Part shown: positions 35,776-44,249 of the stretch, one piece after another
Numbering within the stretch: the stretch's first letter is position 1
How the letters are laid out: the number at the start of each line of letters is the position of its first letter
NCBI RefSeq assembly: GCF_014654895.1
Contig: NZ_BNBE01000002.1
Coordinates: 1,302,001 to 1,366,000 of the forward strand
From: Streptomyces filamentosus
GTDB lineage: Bacteria > Actinomycetota > Actinomycetes > Streptomycetales > Streptomycetaceae
Direction of reading: 5' to 3'
Length of the DNA stretch: 64,000 nucleotides
Notes under the pieces: model-generated
What the model was told of the DNA's origin: nothing
Databases searched by the model: none
The model's input: the letters and a program-made list of their open reading frames with translations, nothing else
Position numbers and translations under genes: made by a program

Positions 35776-38289
35776 GTGACCCTTATCGATCAGCTGCCGC
35801 CGACCGCCGACCCCGACGCCCTCTTCGAGGCCTTCTCCGCCTGGGCCGAGGAGCGCGGCATCACGCTCTACCCGGCGCAGGAGGAGGCGCTGATCGAGGT
35901 GGTCTCGGGGGCGAACGTCATCCTGTCGACCCCCACGGGGTCCGGGAAGTCGCTGGTGGCGGCCGGGGCGCACTTCACCGCGCTCGCCAACGACCAGGTC
36001 ACCTTCTACACGGCGCCGATCAAGGCGCTGGTGTCGGAGAAGTTCTTCGACCTGTGCAAGCTCTTCGGCACCGAGAACGTCGGCATGCTGACCGGCGACG
36101 CCTCCGTGAACGCGGACGCGCCCGTCATCTGCTGTACGGCCGAGGTGCTGGCCTCGATCGCGCTGCGCGACGGCAAGGACGCCGACATCGGCCAGGTCGT
36201 CATGGACGAGTTCCACTTCTACGCCGAGGCGGACCGGGGGTGGGCCTGGCAGATCCCGCTGCTCGAACTCCCCCAGGCGCAGTTCGTCCTGATGTCGGCG
36301 ACGCTCGGCGACGTGTCGATGTTCGAGAAGGACCTCACCCGGCGCACCGGTCGGCCCACCTCGGTGGTCCGTTCGGCGACCCGGCCGGTGCCGCTCTCCT
36401 ACGAGTACCGGCTGACGCCCATCACCGACACCCTGACCGAGCTCCTGGAGACCAAGCAGGCGCCGGTCTACATCGTGCACTTCACGCAGGCGCAGGCCGT
36501 CGAGCGGGCGCAGTCGCTGATGAGCATCAACATGTGCACGCGCGAGGAGAAGGACCGGATCGCCGAGCTGATCGGCAACTTCCGCTTCACCACCAAGTTC
36601 GGCCAGAACCTCTCCCGTTACGTGCGGCACGGCATCGGCGTGCACCACGCGGGCATGCTGCCGAAGTACCGGCGCCTCGTGGAGAAGCTGGCCCAGGCGG
36701 GCCTGCTGAAGGTGATCTGCGGCACCGACACCCTCGGCGTGGGTGTGAACGTGCCCATCCGCACGGTGCTGTTCACGGCGCTGACGAAGTACGACGGCAA
36801 CCGGGTGCGGACGCTGCGGGCCCGCGAGTTCCACCAGATCGCGGGCCGGGCGGGCCGGGCCGGCTTCGACACCGCCGGCTTCGTGGTGGCGCAGGCGCCC
36901 GAGCACGTCATCGAGAACGAGAAGGCGCTCGCGAAGGCGGGCGACGACCCGAAGAAGCGCCGCAAGGTGGTCCGCAAGAAGGCCCCCGAGGGCTTCGTCG
37001 CCTGGAGCGACACCACCTTCGAGCGGCTCCAGACCGCCGAGCCGGAGCCGCTGACCTCCCGCTTCAAGGTCACCAACATCATGCTGCTGTCGGTGATCGC
37101 CCGTCCCGGGAACGCCTTCGAGGCGATGCGCAAGCTCCTGGAGGACAACCACGAGCCGCGCAAGGCGCAGCTGCGGCACATCCGGCGGGCCATCGCGATC
37201 TACCGCTCGCTGCTCGACGGCGGCGTGGTGGAGCAGCTGGACACCCCGGACGCGGAGGGCCGCACGATCCGGCTGACCGTCGACCTCCAGCAGGACTTCG
37301 CGCTGAACCAGCCGCTGTCGACGTTCGCGCTGGCCGCCTTCGACCTGCTCGACCCGGAATCCCCCTCGTACGCCCTGGACATGGTCTCCGTCGTCGAGTC
37401 GACGCTGGACGACCCGCGCCAGATCCTCGCCGCCATGCAGAACAAGGCGCGCGGGGAGGCCGTCGGGCAGATGAAGGCGGACGGCGTGGAGTACGAGGAG
37501 CGGATGGAGCGGCTCCAGGACGTCTCGTACCCGAAGCCGCTGGAGGAGCTGCTCTGGCACGCGTACAACGTGTACCGGAAGTCGCACCCGTGGGTCGGCG
37601 ACCACCCGGTGTCCCCGAAGTCGGTCATCCGTGACATGTACGAACGGGCCATGACCTTCACGGAGTTCACCTCCCACTACGAGCTGGCGCGCACCGAGGG
37701 CATCGTGCTGCGGTACCTGGCGAGCGCGTACAAGGCGCTCGACCACACCATCCCGGACGACCTGAAGACGGACGACCTGGAGGACCTGATCGCCTGGCTG
37801 GGCGAGATGGTGCGCCAGGTGGACTCCTCGCTGCTGGACGAGTGGGAGCAGCTGGCCAATCCGGAGGTCCAGACGGCGGAGGAGGCGCAGGAGAAGGCCG
37901 ACCAGGTCAAGCCGGTCACGGCGAACGCCCGCGCCTTCCGGGTCCTGGTGCGCAACGCGATGTTCCGCCGGGTGGAGCTCGCGGCGCTCGACAAGGTCGG
38001 GGAGCTGGGCGAGATGGACGCCGAGTCCGGCTGGGACGCGGACGCGTGGGGCGAGGCGATGGACGCGTACTGGGACGAGTACGACGACCTGGGCACCGGG
38101 CCGGACGCGCGCGGCCCGAAGCTCCTCGCGATCGAGGAGGACGCGGCGCACGGCCTGTGGCGCGTCCGGCAGACCTTCGCCGACCCCAACGGCGACCATG
38201 ACTGGGGCATCGGCGCGGAGGTGGATCTCGCCGCCTCCGACGAGGAGGGGCGGGCGGTCGTCCGCGTGACGTCGGTCGGACAGCTGTAG
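35776..38289 (+). CDS. Ski2-like DExH-box RNA helicase
   Basis: An 837-residue helicase from a GTG start. Motif I is STPTGSGKS (56-64), motif II is DEFH, motif III is MSATLGD, and motif VI is QIAGRAGRAGFDT. The domain after the two RecA folds resembles bacterial Ski2/Mtr4 relatives, with a long helical C-terminus. It should unwind RNA 3' to 5', perhaps with RNA-degrading enzymes. TesB follows after 14 bp on the same strand, and an RNA ligase gene lies 0.9 kb further on. Confidence 0.92.
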   Translation: MTLIDQLPPTADPDALFEAFSAWAEERGITLYPAQEEALIEVVSGANVILSTPTGSGKSLVAAGAHFTALANDQVTFYTAPIKALVSEKFFDLCKLFGTENVGMLTGDASVNADAPVICCTAEVLASIALRDGKDADIGQVVMDEFHFYAEADRGWAWQIPLLELPQAQFVLMSATLGDVSMFEKDLTRRTGRPTSVVRSATRPVPLSYEYRLTPITDTLTELLETKQAPVYIVHFTQAQAVERAQSLMSINMCTREEKDRIAELIGNFRFTTKFGQNLSRYVRHGIGVHHAGMLPKYRRLVEKLAQAGLLKVICGTDTLGVGVNVPIRTVLFTALTKYDGNRVRTLRAREFHQIAGRAGRAGFDTAGFVVAQAPEHVIENEKALAKAGDDPKKRRKVVRKKAPEGFVAWSDTTFERLQTAEPEPLTSRFKVTNIMLLSVIARPGNAFEAMRKLLEDNHEPRKAQLRHIRRAIAIYRSLLDGGVVEQLDTPDAEGRTIRLTVDLQQDFALNQPLSTFALAAFDLLDPESPSYALDMVSVVESTLDDPRQILAAMQNKARGEAVGQMKADGVEYEERMERLQDVSYPKPLEELLWHAYNVYRKSHPWVGDHPVSPKSVIRDMYERAMTFTEFTSHYELARTEGIVLRYLASAYKALDHTIPDDLKTDDLEDLIAWLGEMVRQVDSSLLDEWEQLANPEVQTAEEAQEKADQVKPVTANARAFRVLVRNAMFRRVELAALDKVGELGEMDAESGWDADAWGEAMDAYWDEYDDLGTGPDARGPKLLAIEEDAAHGLWRVRQTFADPNGDHDWGIGAEVDLAASDEEGRAVVRVTSVGQL

Positions 38290-38303
38290 AGGAGAGTTCA
38301 GTC

Positions 38304-39167
38304 GTGACGAATCCCGCCGAGAGGCTCGTCGACCTGCTCGACCTGGAGCGGATCGAGGTGAACATCTTCCGGGGCCGCAGCCCGCAGGAGTCGCTCCAGC
38401 GGGTCTTCGGCGGGCAGGTCGCCGGGCAGGCCCTGGTGGCGGCCGGGCGGACCGTGGACGCGGACCGGCCGGTGCACTCGCTGCACGCCTACTTCCTGCG
38501 GCCCGGCCGGCCGGGCGTGCCGATCGTCTACCAGGTGGAGCGGGTCCGGGACGGCCGGACGTTCACGACCCGCCGGGTCACGGCGGTCCAGGAGGGGCGG
38601 ACGATCTTCAATCTGACGGCCTCCTTCCACCTGCCGGAGGAGGGCGCCTTCGCGCACCAGCTGCCGCCGAGGCACCTGGTGGACCCGGAGAGCCTGCCGA
38701 AGCTGGCGGACGAGGTCCGCGACCACCTCGGCGGGCTTCCGGAGCCGATGGAGCGGATGGCGCGGCGGATGCCCTTCGACATCCGCTACGTCGACCGGCT
38801 GCGGTGGACGAAGGAGGAGGTGAAGGACGCCGACCCGCGCAGCGCGGTGTGGATGCGGGCGGTCGGGCCGCTGGGCGACGACCCGCTGGTGCACACCTGC
38901 GCGGTGACCTACGCCTCCGACATGACCCTCCTGGACGCGGTGCGGATCCCCGTCGAACCGCTGTGGGGCCCGCGCTCCTTCGACATGGCCTCGCTGGACC
39001 ACGCGATGTGGTTCCACCGACCGTTCCGGGCCGACGAGTGGTTCCTGTACGAGCAGGAGTCCCCGGTCGCGGCCGGCGGCCGGGGACTGGCCCGGGGCCG
39101 GATCTACGACCGGGAGGGCCGGATGCTCGTCTCGGTGGTCCAGGAGGGCCTGTTCAGGAAGTTGTGA
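38304..39167 (+). CDS. tesB: Acyl-CoA thioesterase II
   Basis: A 287-residue double hot-dog thioesterase: RVFGGQVAGQALVAAGRTV, VHSLHAYFLRPGRPGVPIVY, RRVTAVQEGRTIFNL in the first half; SLDHAMWFHRPFRADEW and VSVVQEGLFR in the second carry the conserved Asp and Gln of TesB. It hydrolyses acyl-CoA to free acid and CoA in the cytoplasm. GAGG lies ahead of the GTG at 38304. It converges with the RNA ligase gene 12 bp away. Confidence 0.95.
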   Translation: MTNPAERLVDLLDLERIEVNIFRGRSPQESLQRVFGGQVAGQALVAAGRTVDADRPVHSLHAYFLRPGRPGVPIVYQVERVRDGRTFTTRRVTAVQEGRTIFNLTASFHLPEEGAFAHQLPPRHLVDPESLPKLADEVRDHLGGLPEPMERMARRMPFDIRYVDRLRWTKEEVKDADPRSAVWMRAVGPLGDDPLVHTCAVTYASDMTLLDAVRIPVEPLWGPRSFDMASLDHAMWFHRPFRADEWFLYEQESPVAAGGRGLARGRIYDREGRMLVSVVQEGLFRKL

Positions 39168-39179
39168 CGGCCGCCCGGG

Positions 39180-40250
39180 TCACTCGTACTCGGTGCCGCC
39201 CTTGCGGGTGAGGTAGGCCGGGCTGACCGCCTTGGCGACGGCCCGGCCGCCGGTGACCGGGCTGTACCGCTCCACGGCCGGGCGGACGACGACGCCCTCC
39301 CGGAGGTGGGCGGAGCGCCCGGAGACGGTCTCGGCGCCGCTCGCGTGGGCGAGGACGGTGCCGAGGTCGTAGGGACCCTCGTACAGGCGCGGTACGAGGG
39401 GGACCTCGTCCGGGTCGAGGACGGCCGCCGGATCGAGCCAGCGGACCTCTCCGCCGATCTCGGCGGAGACGTCGAACAGCGCGTAGCCGATCGCCTCGCG
39501 GCGGGCGTCCGCGCCGTACGCCAGGTCCTGGACGCCGGAGCCGTACACCTCGCCGAAGAGGCCGACCCGGGTCGCGCCGAGGCGAGCGGCGAGCCGCGCG
39601 GCGACGGCGGGCAGCCCGTGGGCGTGGACGGCCCGCCAGTACAGGTTGCGCGGGTCCTCCTTGAGGGCGAGGCCCTTGGCGCCGAAGCCCTTGGAGGACA
39701 CGTGCGTCCGGCCGCCGTCGGCGACGTGGGTGAGCAGGCAGGCCGTGCCGTGGACCTTCTCGGTGAGGACGACCGGCTCGCCGGGCTCGAAGACGTCCGG
39801 GTAGCGGTGCAGGTTCTCGATGTCGACCCAGGGCAGCAGCTCGGGCGCCGCCTCCACGTCCCCGCTCATGGTGGGCGGGACCGGCGGCACCCACTTGGTG
39901 ATGCCGAGCGCCTCCGCGAAGTCGGTGCCCTCGGCGGCGGCCCGGTCGAGGTCGGTCCCGGCGAGCGCGCCCGGCCGGCAGACGATCCCCTGCGACAGCT
40001 CCCCGCGCAGCCGCACCGCCTTCACCCGGTCCGACGCCTTCCCCGCGAGCCGCCCGGTCAGCCCCAGCTCGGCGACGAGCGCGGCGGGCAGCACGGCCTG
40101 CTCCGGGATGTAGACGGCGGTGTCACCGGTCCGGTAGGCGCCCTTGGCGACGACGGCCCGGTAGAGGCCGACCTGCGCCAGTTCGAGGGCGTCGGCGTTC
40201 GGGTGGGGATGGACGGTGAGGACTTCGGCGGTGACGCGCAGGGTGGACAT
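39180..40250 (-). CDS. ATP-dependent RNA ligase (DraRnl/Rnl5-like)
   Basis: The 356-residue protein has the N-terminal OB-like module of Deinococcus-type Rnl5 ligases (TAEVLTVHPHPNADALELAQVG, reminiscent of EMAP/tRNA-binding OB folds). The nucleotidyltransferase domain follows: motif I TEKVHGTACLL with Lys165, motif IIIa LFGEVYGSG (231-239), motif IV REGVVVRP and motif V AKAVSPAYL. It should adenylylate itself, then join 3'-OH and 5'-phosphate RNA ends at nicks. Start 40250 gives the full OB module; the frame extends upstream but without similarity. No RNA end-processing kinase or phosphatase is adjacent. Confidence 0.88.
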   Translation of the reverse strand: MSTLRVTAEVLTVHPHPNADALELAQVGLYRAVVAKGAYRTGDTAVYIPEQAVLPAALVAELGLTGRLAGKASDRVKAVRLRGELSQGIVCRPGALAGTDLDRAAAEGTDFAEALGITKWVPPVPPTMSGDVEAAPELLPWVDIENLHRYPDVFEPGEPVVLTEKVHGTACLLTHVADGGRTHVSSKGFGAKGLALKEDPRNLYWRAVHAHGLPAVAARLAARLGATRVGLFGEVYGSGVQDLAYGADARREAIGYALFDVSAEIGGEVRWLDPAAVLDPDEVPLVPRLYEGPYDLGTVLAHASGAETVSGRSAHLREGVVVRPAVERYSPVTGGRAVAKAVSPAYLTRKGGTEYE

Positions 40251-40405
40251 GGTCAGGACTCCGGTCGCTCGGCTGGCTCGGGTTTCGCTCTCATCACGGC
40301 CCACCCTGACGGGCCGTGAAATCCCTGACCAACGCTTTTGCCGGCTGGTATCGTCGCGATCTTCGCCGGGCGCCGCCCCGGACGGAGTCCCGTCAGGACC
40401 ACGCC

Positions 40406-41131
40406 GTGGCCTCTCCCGCGCTGACCGCCGCCCTGCACCGCGTCGACGCCGCCTTCGGCGGCACGACCGCCCCCGCCGACGGGTGCGGGCACTGCTACGG
40501 GGAGGAGCACCTGGCGCTGCTCGCGGTGCCGGACGCGCCGCTGGGGGACGACCTGCTGGGCTCGTTCCTCCACGAGGTGCCCGGCCACTTCCCCGACCAT
40601 CCGGCGGTGGTCCGGCGTCTGCTGCCGGAGGTGTTCGCCCGCGTCGCGGCCGGACGGATCGACGGGATGGGCGTCCTGCCCTCCGCGCTCGGCCGGGTCG
40701 CCTGGCGGGAGTGGCCGGCCGGGCAGGCGGACGCGATCGGGGGCTTCCTCGACGTGTGGTGGCGGGAGACGCTCGCCGATCCGGCGCCGTCGCCCGGCGT
40801 GGACGCGGTGTGGCGGCTGTCCGTGGACTTCCGCCAGGAGGTCGCCCCGCTGCTCGACGCGTGGGCCGCCGCACCCCGGGGCGGCGCCGAGGACCGGCAC
40901 CTGGCGGACTTCACGGCCGGCTGGATCGACGACCTGCTCGGGGATCACGTCATCGGCTGGCCGGCGGAGCGGTCGCACCTGGCCGAACTCCAGCAGTGGC
41001 TCCTCGCGCACGCCCCGGCCCGGCTCGCCGGTCACCCCGATCCGCTGCTCGCCCGGAAGGTGGCGCTGCTGGCGCTCGGCGAGGAGGAGCGGTGGGCGGC
41101 GTACGAGGAGCTGACCGCCTCAGCCGGCTGA
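40406..41131 (+). CDS. Hypothetical protein with a CGHC motif
   Basis: I do not recognise the family. The product of about 241 residues is mostly helical, with CGHCYGEEHLALLAVP near 27-42, FLHEVPGHFPDHPAVVRRLLPE, and a long helical C-terminus ending LLALGEEERWAAYEEL. The two Cys and the His of CGHC could bind metal or act in redox chemistry. GTG 40406 follows AGGA at about 8 bases and a weak promoter (TGACCA-17-TATCGT, about 40325-40353) lies upstream; a GTG at 40316 is open but would precede that promoter. It is divergent from the RNA ligase gene (155 bp between starts) and overlaps the next, convergent gene by 12 bases. Confidence 0.72.
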   Translation: MASPALTAALHRVDAAFGGTTAPADGCGHCYGEEHLALLAVPDAPLGDDLLGSFLHEVPGHFPDHPAVVRRLLPEVFARVAAGRIDGMGVLPSALGRVAWREWPAGQADAIGGFLDVWWRETLADPAPSPGVDAVWRLSVDFRQEVAPLLDAWAAAPRGGAEDRHLADFTAGWIDDLLGDHVIGWPAERSHLAELQQWLLAHAPARLAGHPDPLLARKVALLALGEEERWAAYEELTASAG

Positions 41132-41347
41132 CGGCTCCAGGCCCGGCAGGGCGTCCTGCTCGACCTCGTGGCGGCGGGTGCGGATGTCGGGGGCCGGCGG
41201 GTGGAGCTTGGCGTCACAGGTGGGGCCGAGGCCGGTGCGGCGGGAGTCCGCGCCGGTCAGGGGGCGTCCGCACAGTCGGCAGCGGACGAGCCGCCGCGAC
41301 GCGCCGGGGGCGGAATCGATGGCGATTGCCAGTGGTTCGTCACTCAT
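41120..41347 (-). CDS. Small zinc-ribbon protein (DUF6011-like)
   Basis: A 75-residue protein with one short zinc-binding motif, RCRLCGRPLTGADSRRTGLGPTC, as in DUF6011 proteins; the ordering CxxC then a single GPTC suggests three Cys plus another ligand. The C-terminal half is charged and Pro-rich. Function unknown. It is divergent from the glutathione peroxidase gene (38 bp between starts) and its end overlaps the preceding convergent gene by 12 bases. Confidence 0.78.
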   Translation of the reverse strand: MSDEPLAIAIDSAPGASRRLVRCRLCGRPLTGADSRRTGLGPTCDAKLHPPAPDIRTRRHEVEQDALPGLEPSAG

Positions 41348-41385
41348 GTTGTCATCTCACCCTAGTCTCGACGAGGAGCTCCCCC

Positions 41386-41868
41386 ATGAGTCTGTACGAC
41401 ATCCCGCTGAAGAACCTGGCCGGCGACCCGGTCTCCCTGGCCGACTACCGGGACAAGGCCGTGCTGGTCGTGAACGTCGCCTCCAAGTGCGGCCTCACCC
41501 CGCAGTACGAGGGCCTGGAGCGGCTCCAGAAGACGTACGGCGAGCGCGGCCTCACCGTCGTCGGCGTGCCCTGCAACCAGTTCCTCGGGCAGGAGCCGGG
41601 GTCGGCGGAGGAGATCCGGAGCTTCTGCTCGACCACGTACGGGGTCACCTTCCCGCTCCTGGAGAAGACCGAGGTCAACGGCGACGGCCGCCACCCGCTG
41701 TACGCGGAGCTGACGCGGGTCGCGGACGCCGAGGGCGAGGCCGGTGACGTGCAGTGGAACTTCGAGAAGTTCCTGATCTCCGCCGACGGCACCGTCACCC
41801 GCTTCCGTCCGCGCACCGAGCCGGAGGCCGCCGAGGTCGTCGCCGCGATCGAGGCGCTCCTCGTCTGA
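41386..41868 (+). CDS. Glutathione peroxidase-family thiol peroxidase
   Basis: The 160-residue protein shows NVASKCGLTPQYEGLERL with the peroxidatic Cys, VVGVPCNQFLGQEPG and VQWNFEKFLI, which together supply the Cys/Gln/Trp/Asn tetrad. Actinobacterial members are Cys rather than Sec enzymes and usually take electrons from thioredoxin or mycothiol, not glutathione. Second conserved Cys residues are in VPCNQF and SFCSTTYG. GAGGAG precedes the ATG. A hairpin follows. Confidence 0.95.
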   Translation: MSLYDIPLKNLAGDPVSLADYRDKAVLVVNVASKCGLTPQYEGLERLQKTYGERGLTVVGVPCNQFLGQEPGSAEEIRSFCSTTYGVTFPLLEKTEVNGDGRHPLYAELTRVADAEGEAGDVQWNFEKFLISADGTVTRFRPRTEPEAAEVVAAIEALLV

Positions 41869-41877
41869 GCCGGAGCG

Positions 41878-41915
41878 CCCCGGGCCGGTGCGGGAGCCCC
41901 CGGACCGGCCCGGGG
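41878..41915. terminator. Terminator after the glutathione peroxidase gene
   Basis: CCCCGGGCCGGT (41878-41889) and its exact complement (41904-41915) form a 12-bp stem with a 14-base loop, 9 bp beyond the stop codon. Confidence 0.65.
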
Positions 41916-41916
41916 T

Positions 41917-42021
41917 ATGATCATCGCGTTTCGCACACGGCGACCGAAGGAGGTGGGTCCGATCCGCACCGTACAGGCAGGACGCTCCCGCTCGGCGGCC
42001 GCTCCGGCGGCCCGGTCGTAG
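41917..42021 (+). other. Possible short upstream ORF or structured leader before the methyltransferase gene
   Basis: A 34-codon frame begins MIIAFRTRRPKEVGPI and stops at 42019-42021; an internal GTG at 41953 overlaps the AAGGAGGTGG sequence. The stop codon lies in the loop of a 7-bp hairpin (CCCGGTC 42011-42017, GACCGGG 42024-42030), 34 bp before the next gene. It could be a small ORF coupled to that gene or a non-coding leader; the sequence alone does not decide. Confidence 0.35.
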
Positions 42022-42063
42022 TGGACCGGGGAGCTCCCCACGGCTTCCCGAAAGGTCTCTCCC

Positions 42064-42855
42064 ATGCCGCTGAACCCCTCCGCCCCCCTCCGTGACACCA
42101 CCGTCTCCCGGCTCCGCGCCGCCGGCTGCGTGTTCGCCGAGGACGAGGCGGAACTCCTCTTCTCCGCCGCCGACGACCCAGCCGGGCTCGACGTCCTGGT
42201 CGACCGGCGCGCCTCCGGTCTCCCCCTGGAACACGTCGTCGGCTGGGCCGAGTTCGGCGGGCTGCGGATCGCCGTGGACCCCGGCGTGTTCGTGCCCCGG
42301 CGGCGCACCGAGTTCCTCGTCGAGCGGGCCGTGGCCCTGGCCCCGGCCGGGGCGCTCTGCGTCGACCTGTGCTGCGGCTCCGGCGCGGCGGGGGCGGTGC
42401 TCCTCGCCGCCGTGCCCGGCGCCCGGGTGCACGCCGCCGACATCGAGCCGGCGGCCGTGGCGTGCGCGCGCCGCAACATCGAGCCGCGCGGCGGCCTCGT
42501 CCACGGCGGCGACCTGTTCGCGCCCCTCCCCGGCGAGCTGCGCGGCCGGGTCGAGGTGCTGATCGCCAACGTGCCGTACGTCCCCACCGACGAGGTCGGC
42601 CTGCTGCCGCCCGAGGCCCGCGAACACGAACCGCTGGTCGCGCTCGACGGCGGCCCGGACGGCCTGGGCGTGCTGCGCCGGGTGGCCGCCGAGGCGCCGG
42701 AGTGGCTCGCCCCGGGCGGCCGGCTGCTCTTCGAGACGAGCGAGCGGCAGATCCCGGCGGCGGCCGGGGCCGTCGCCGCCCACGGCCTCGCGCCGGAGGT
42801 CCTCACCTGCGAGGAGCGGTACGCGACCGTCCTCGTCGCCACCCGGACCGGCTGA
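42064..42855 (+). CDS. PrmC-related protein (glutamine-N5) methyltransferase-like
   Basis: A 263-residue class I SAM methyltransferase: LPLEHVVGWAEFGGLRIAVDPGVFVPRRRTE, the SAM loop VDLCCGSGAAGAVL, ADIEPAAVACARRN, and IANVPYVPT where PrmC and HemK have NPPY. This is the actinobacterial PrmC-like group of unknown substrate (TIGR03704-like), distinct from the PrmC that modifies release factors. The NVPY change keeps the Asn and Tyr that hold the amide. It converges with the last mce-operon gene, 3 bp away. Confidence 0.88.
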   Translation: MPLNPSAPLRDTTVSRLRAAGCVFAEDEAELLFSAADDPAGLDVLVDRRASGLPLEHVVGWAEFGGLRIAVDPGVFVPRRRTEFLVERAVALAPAGALCVDLCCGSGAAGAVLLAAVPGARVHAADIEPAAVACARRNIEPRGGLVHGGDLFAPLPGELRGRVEVLIANVPYVPTDEVGLLPPEAREHEPLVALDGGPDGLGVLRRVAAEAPEWLAPGGRLLFETSERQIPAAAGAVAAHGLAPEVLTCEERYATVLVATRTG

Positions 42856-42858
42856 CGG

Positions 42859-43632
42859 TCAGCGGCCGAAGGTGTCGATGCCCTCGACGAGCCAGACGTC
42901 GCCCCGGCGCACCACGTCCACGGCGAACATCGCGCCCGCGTAGACGCCCTGGTCCCGCGCCGGGGCCTTGCCCTTCGCGGGCTTCTTGCCGGCGGCGGCC
43001 GGGCCCGCGGTGCTCACGCTGGTCTGGTCGGCGTAGACCAGGACCCGGGCGCGGTCGCCGTCGATCCGCTCGACCGCGCTGTCGGTGACCGTCGTCGTGA
43101 TCACCGGCTTCTGCGCGGCCGCCCCCGCGAGCACCCCCGCGAACAGCGCGCGGTGCTGCTCGACGGCCTTGCCCGTGAGGAGGGTCTTCCCGGCCCGCTC
43201 GAAGGCGCCCGGGTCGGTGTGGTCGTAGGAGAAGAGCGCGGCGACCGCCGTCGCCGTCCGCGCCTTGACCTCGCTGGTGCGGGCCAGGTCGGTGAGGGCC
43301 GTGTTGGCCCGCGCGGGATCGTCGCGCAGCTCCCCCGCCCGGTGGGCCGCCCACCCGGCGAACCCTCCGAGCAGCAGCGTCAGCGCGCACAGGACGGCGA
43401 GGAGGGGGACCCGGGGCCGCCGCGCCCCGCGCGCCGCCGGGGCCTCCCCCGCCGCCCGTTCCTCCCGTTCCTCCCGCTCTTCCCGGTCCTCCCGGTCTTC
43501 TCGTACGGGCTTCGCCGCCGGTCGCCGTTCCTGCCGGGGCGCGGGCCCGGCCTCCCCGGGCGTAGCGGGGGTCCGGCCCCGGGCCTGGCGGCGGCGCTGG
43601 CGGTTGAGGTGGTGGCGGGTGGTCGTCGACAT
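42859..43632 (-). CDS. Mce-associated membrane protein, type B (second copy)
   Basis: A 257-residue protein with a charged disordered N-terminus (including a REDREDREEREEREE tract), one membrane helix near 75-97 (VPLLAVLCALTLLLGGFAGW), and an extracytoplasmic domain like actinobacterial Mce-associated (Mam/Omam) proteins. It resembles the product of 44250-44906 (LTD...ALFSYDHTDPGAFERAGKTLL versus LTD...RIFSYTPTGPDAAERAAGTVL). Mam proteins stabilise Mce complexes. It is the last gene of the mce operon. Confidence 0.82.
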   Translation of the reverse strand: MSTTTRHHLNRQRRRQARGRTPATPGEAGPAPRQERRPAAKPVREDREDREEREEREERAAGEAPAARGARRPRVPLLAVLCALTLLLGGFAGWAAHRAGELRDDPARANTALTDLARTSEVKARTATAVAALFSYDHTDPGAFERAGKTLLTGKAVEQHRALFAGVLAGAAAQKPVITTTVTDSAVERIDGDRARVLVYADQTSVSTAGPAAAGKKPAKGKAPARDQGVYAGAMFAVDVVRRGDVWLVEGIDTFGR

Positions 43633-43680
43633 GGTGCGGTGTCCTTTCGGGTGCGGGCGGCTCTCGCGGTACGGCTCCGG

Positions 43681-44223
43681 TCAGCCGGCCGCCGTGCCGC
43701 CCACGGGGGCCTGCCCCAGACCGCTGAGCTTCCACTGCCCGTCGGTGCGGGTGAGCTCGCCCAGCATGCGGCTGTCCTTGTCGGTGCTCCTGCTGTCGGG
43801 CGTCGTGACGGTGATCCGCAGCGCGACGAGCAGCCGGGCCCGCCCCGCCCGGTCGTCCAGCTCCGTGACCGCGCCGGACAGCACCCGGGCCGTGGTCACC
43901 GTCTTCGCGCCCTTCACCTGGGTCGCGAACTCCTCGCGGCCCTCCACCAGCTGGTCGTGCAGCTCGCCGGTGGTGGAGGACTCCCACAGGTCGAGCCCCT
44001 GCTCCACCCGCCGGTGGTCGAGCGTGTTGAGGTTCTGCACGGCCTGCTCCCCCGCCGCGAGCGCCCGGTCGCGCTGCTCGGCGTACCCGGCGGAGTCGTC
44101 GTGGGCCGCCGCGTACCAGTCCCGGCCCGTCCAGACCGCGAAGCCGGCCGCGACGAGGGTGAACACGAGGGCCACCGCCAGGACCGGCCGGAGACCGGCC
44201 GGAGTGCGGACCGCGCGTGCCAT
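43681..44223 (-). CDS. Mce-associated membrane protein, type A (second copy)
   Basis: The 180-residue protein has an N-terminal helix (LRPVLAVALVFTLVAAGFAVW) and a Mam-type outer domain. NLNTLDHRRVEQGLDLWESSTTGEL parallels LNTLDASTRERAEAGVRSW of the type A protein at 44903-45412. Start 44223 follows GGGAG; an ATG at 44244 would add seven residues. Expected to sit on the outer face of the membrane with the Mce subunits. Confidence 0.8.
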   Translation of the reverse strand: MARAVRTPAGLRPVLAVALVFTLVAAGFAVWTGRDWYAAAHDDSAGYAEQRDRALAAGEQAVQNLNTLDHRRVEQGLDLWESSTTGELHDQLVEGREEFATQVKGAKTVTTARVLSGAVTELDDRAGRARLLVALRITVTTPDSRSTDKDSRMLGELTRTDGQWKLSGLGQAPVGGTAAG

Positions 44224-44249
44224 GGGGTGCTCCCGTCTCCCGCGCATGC

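Noticed and set aside
35719..38199. An 826-codon minus-strand open frame
   Set aside because: Antisense shadow of the Ski2-like helicase; no recognisable domain.
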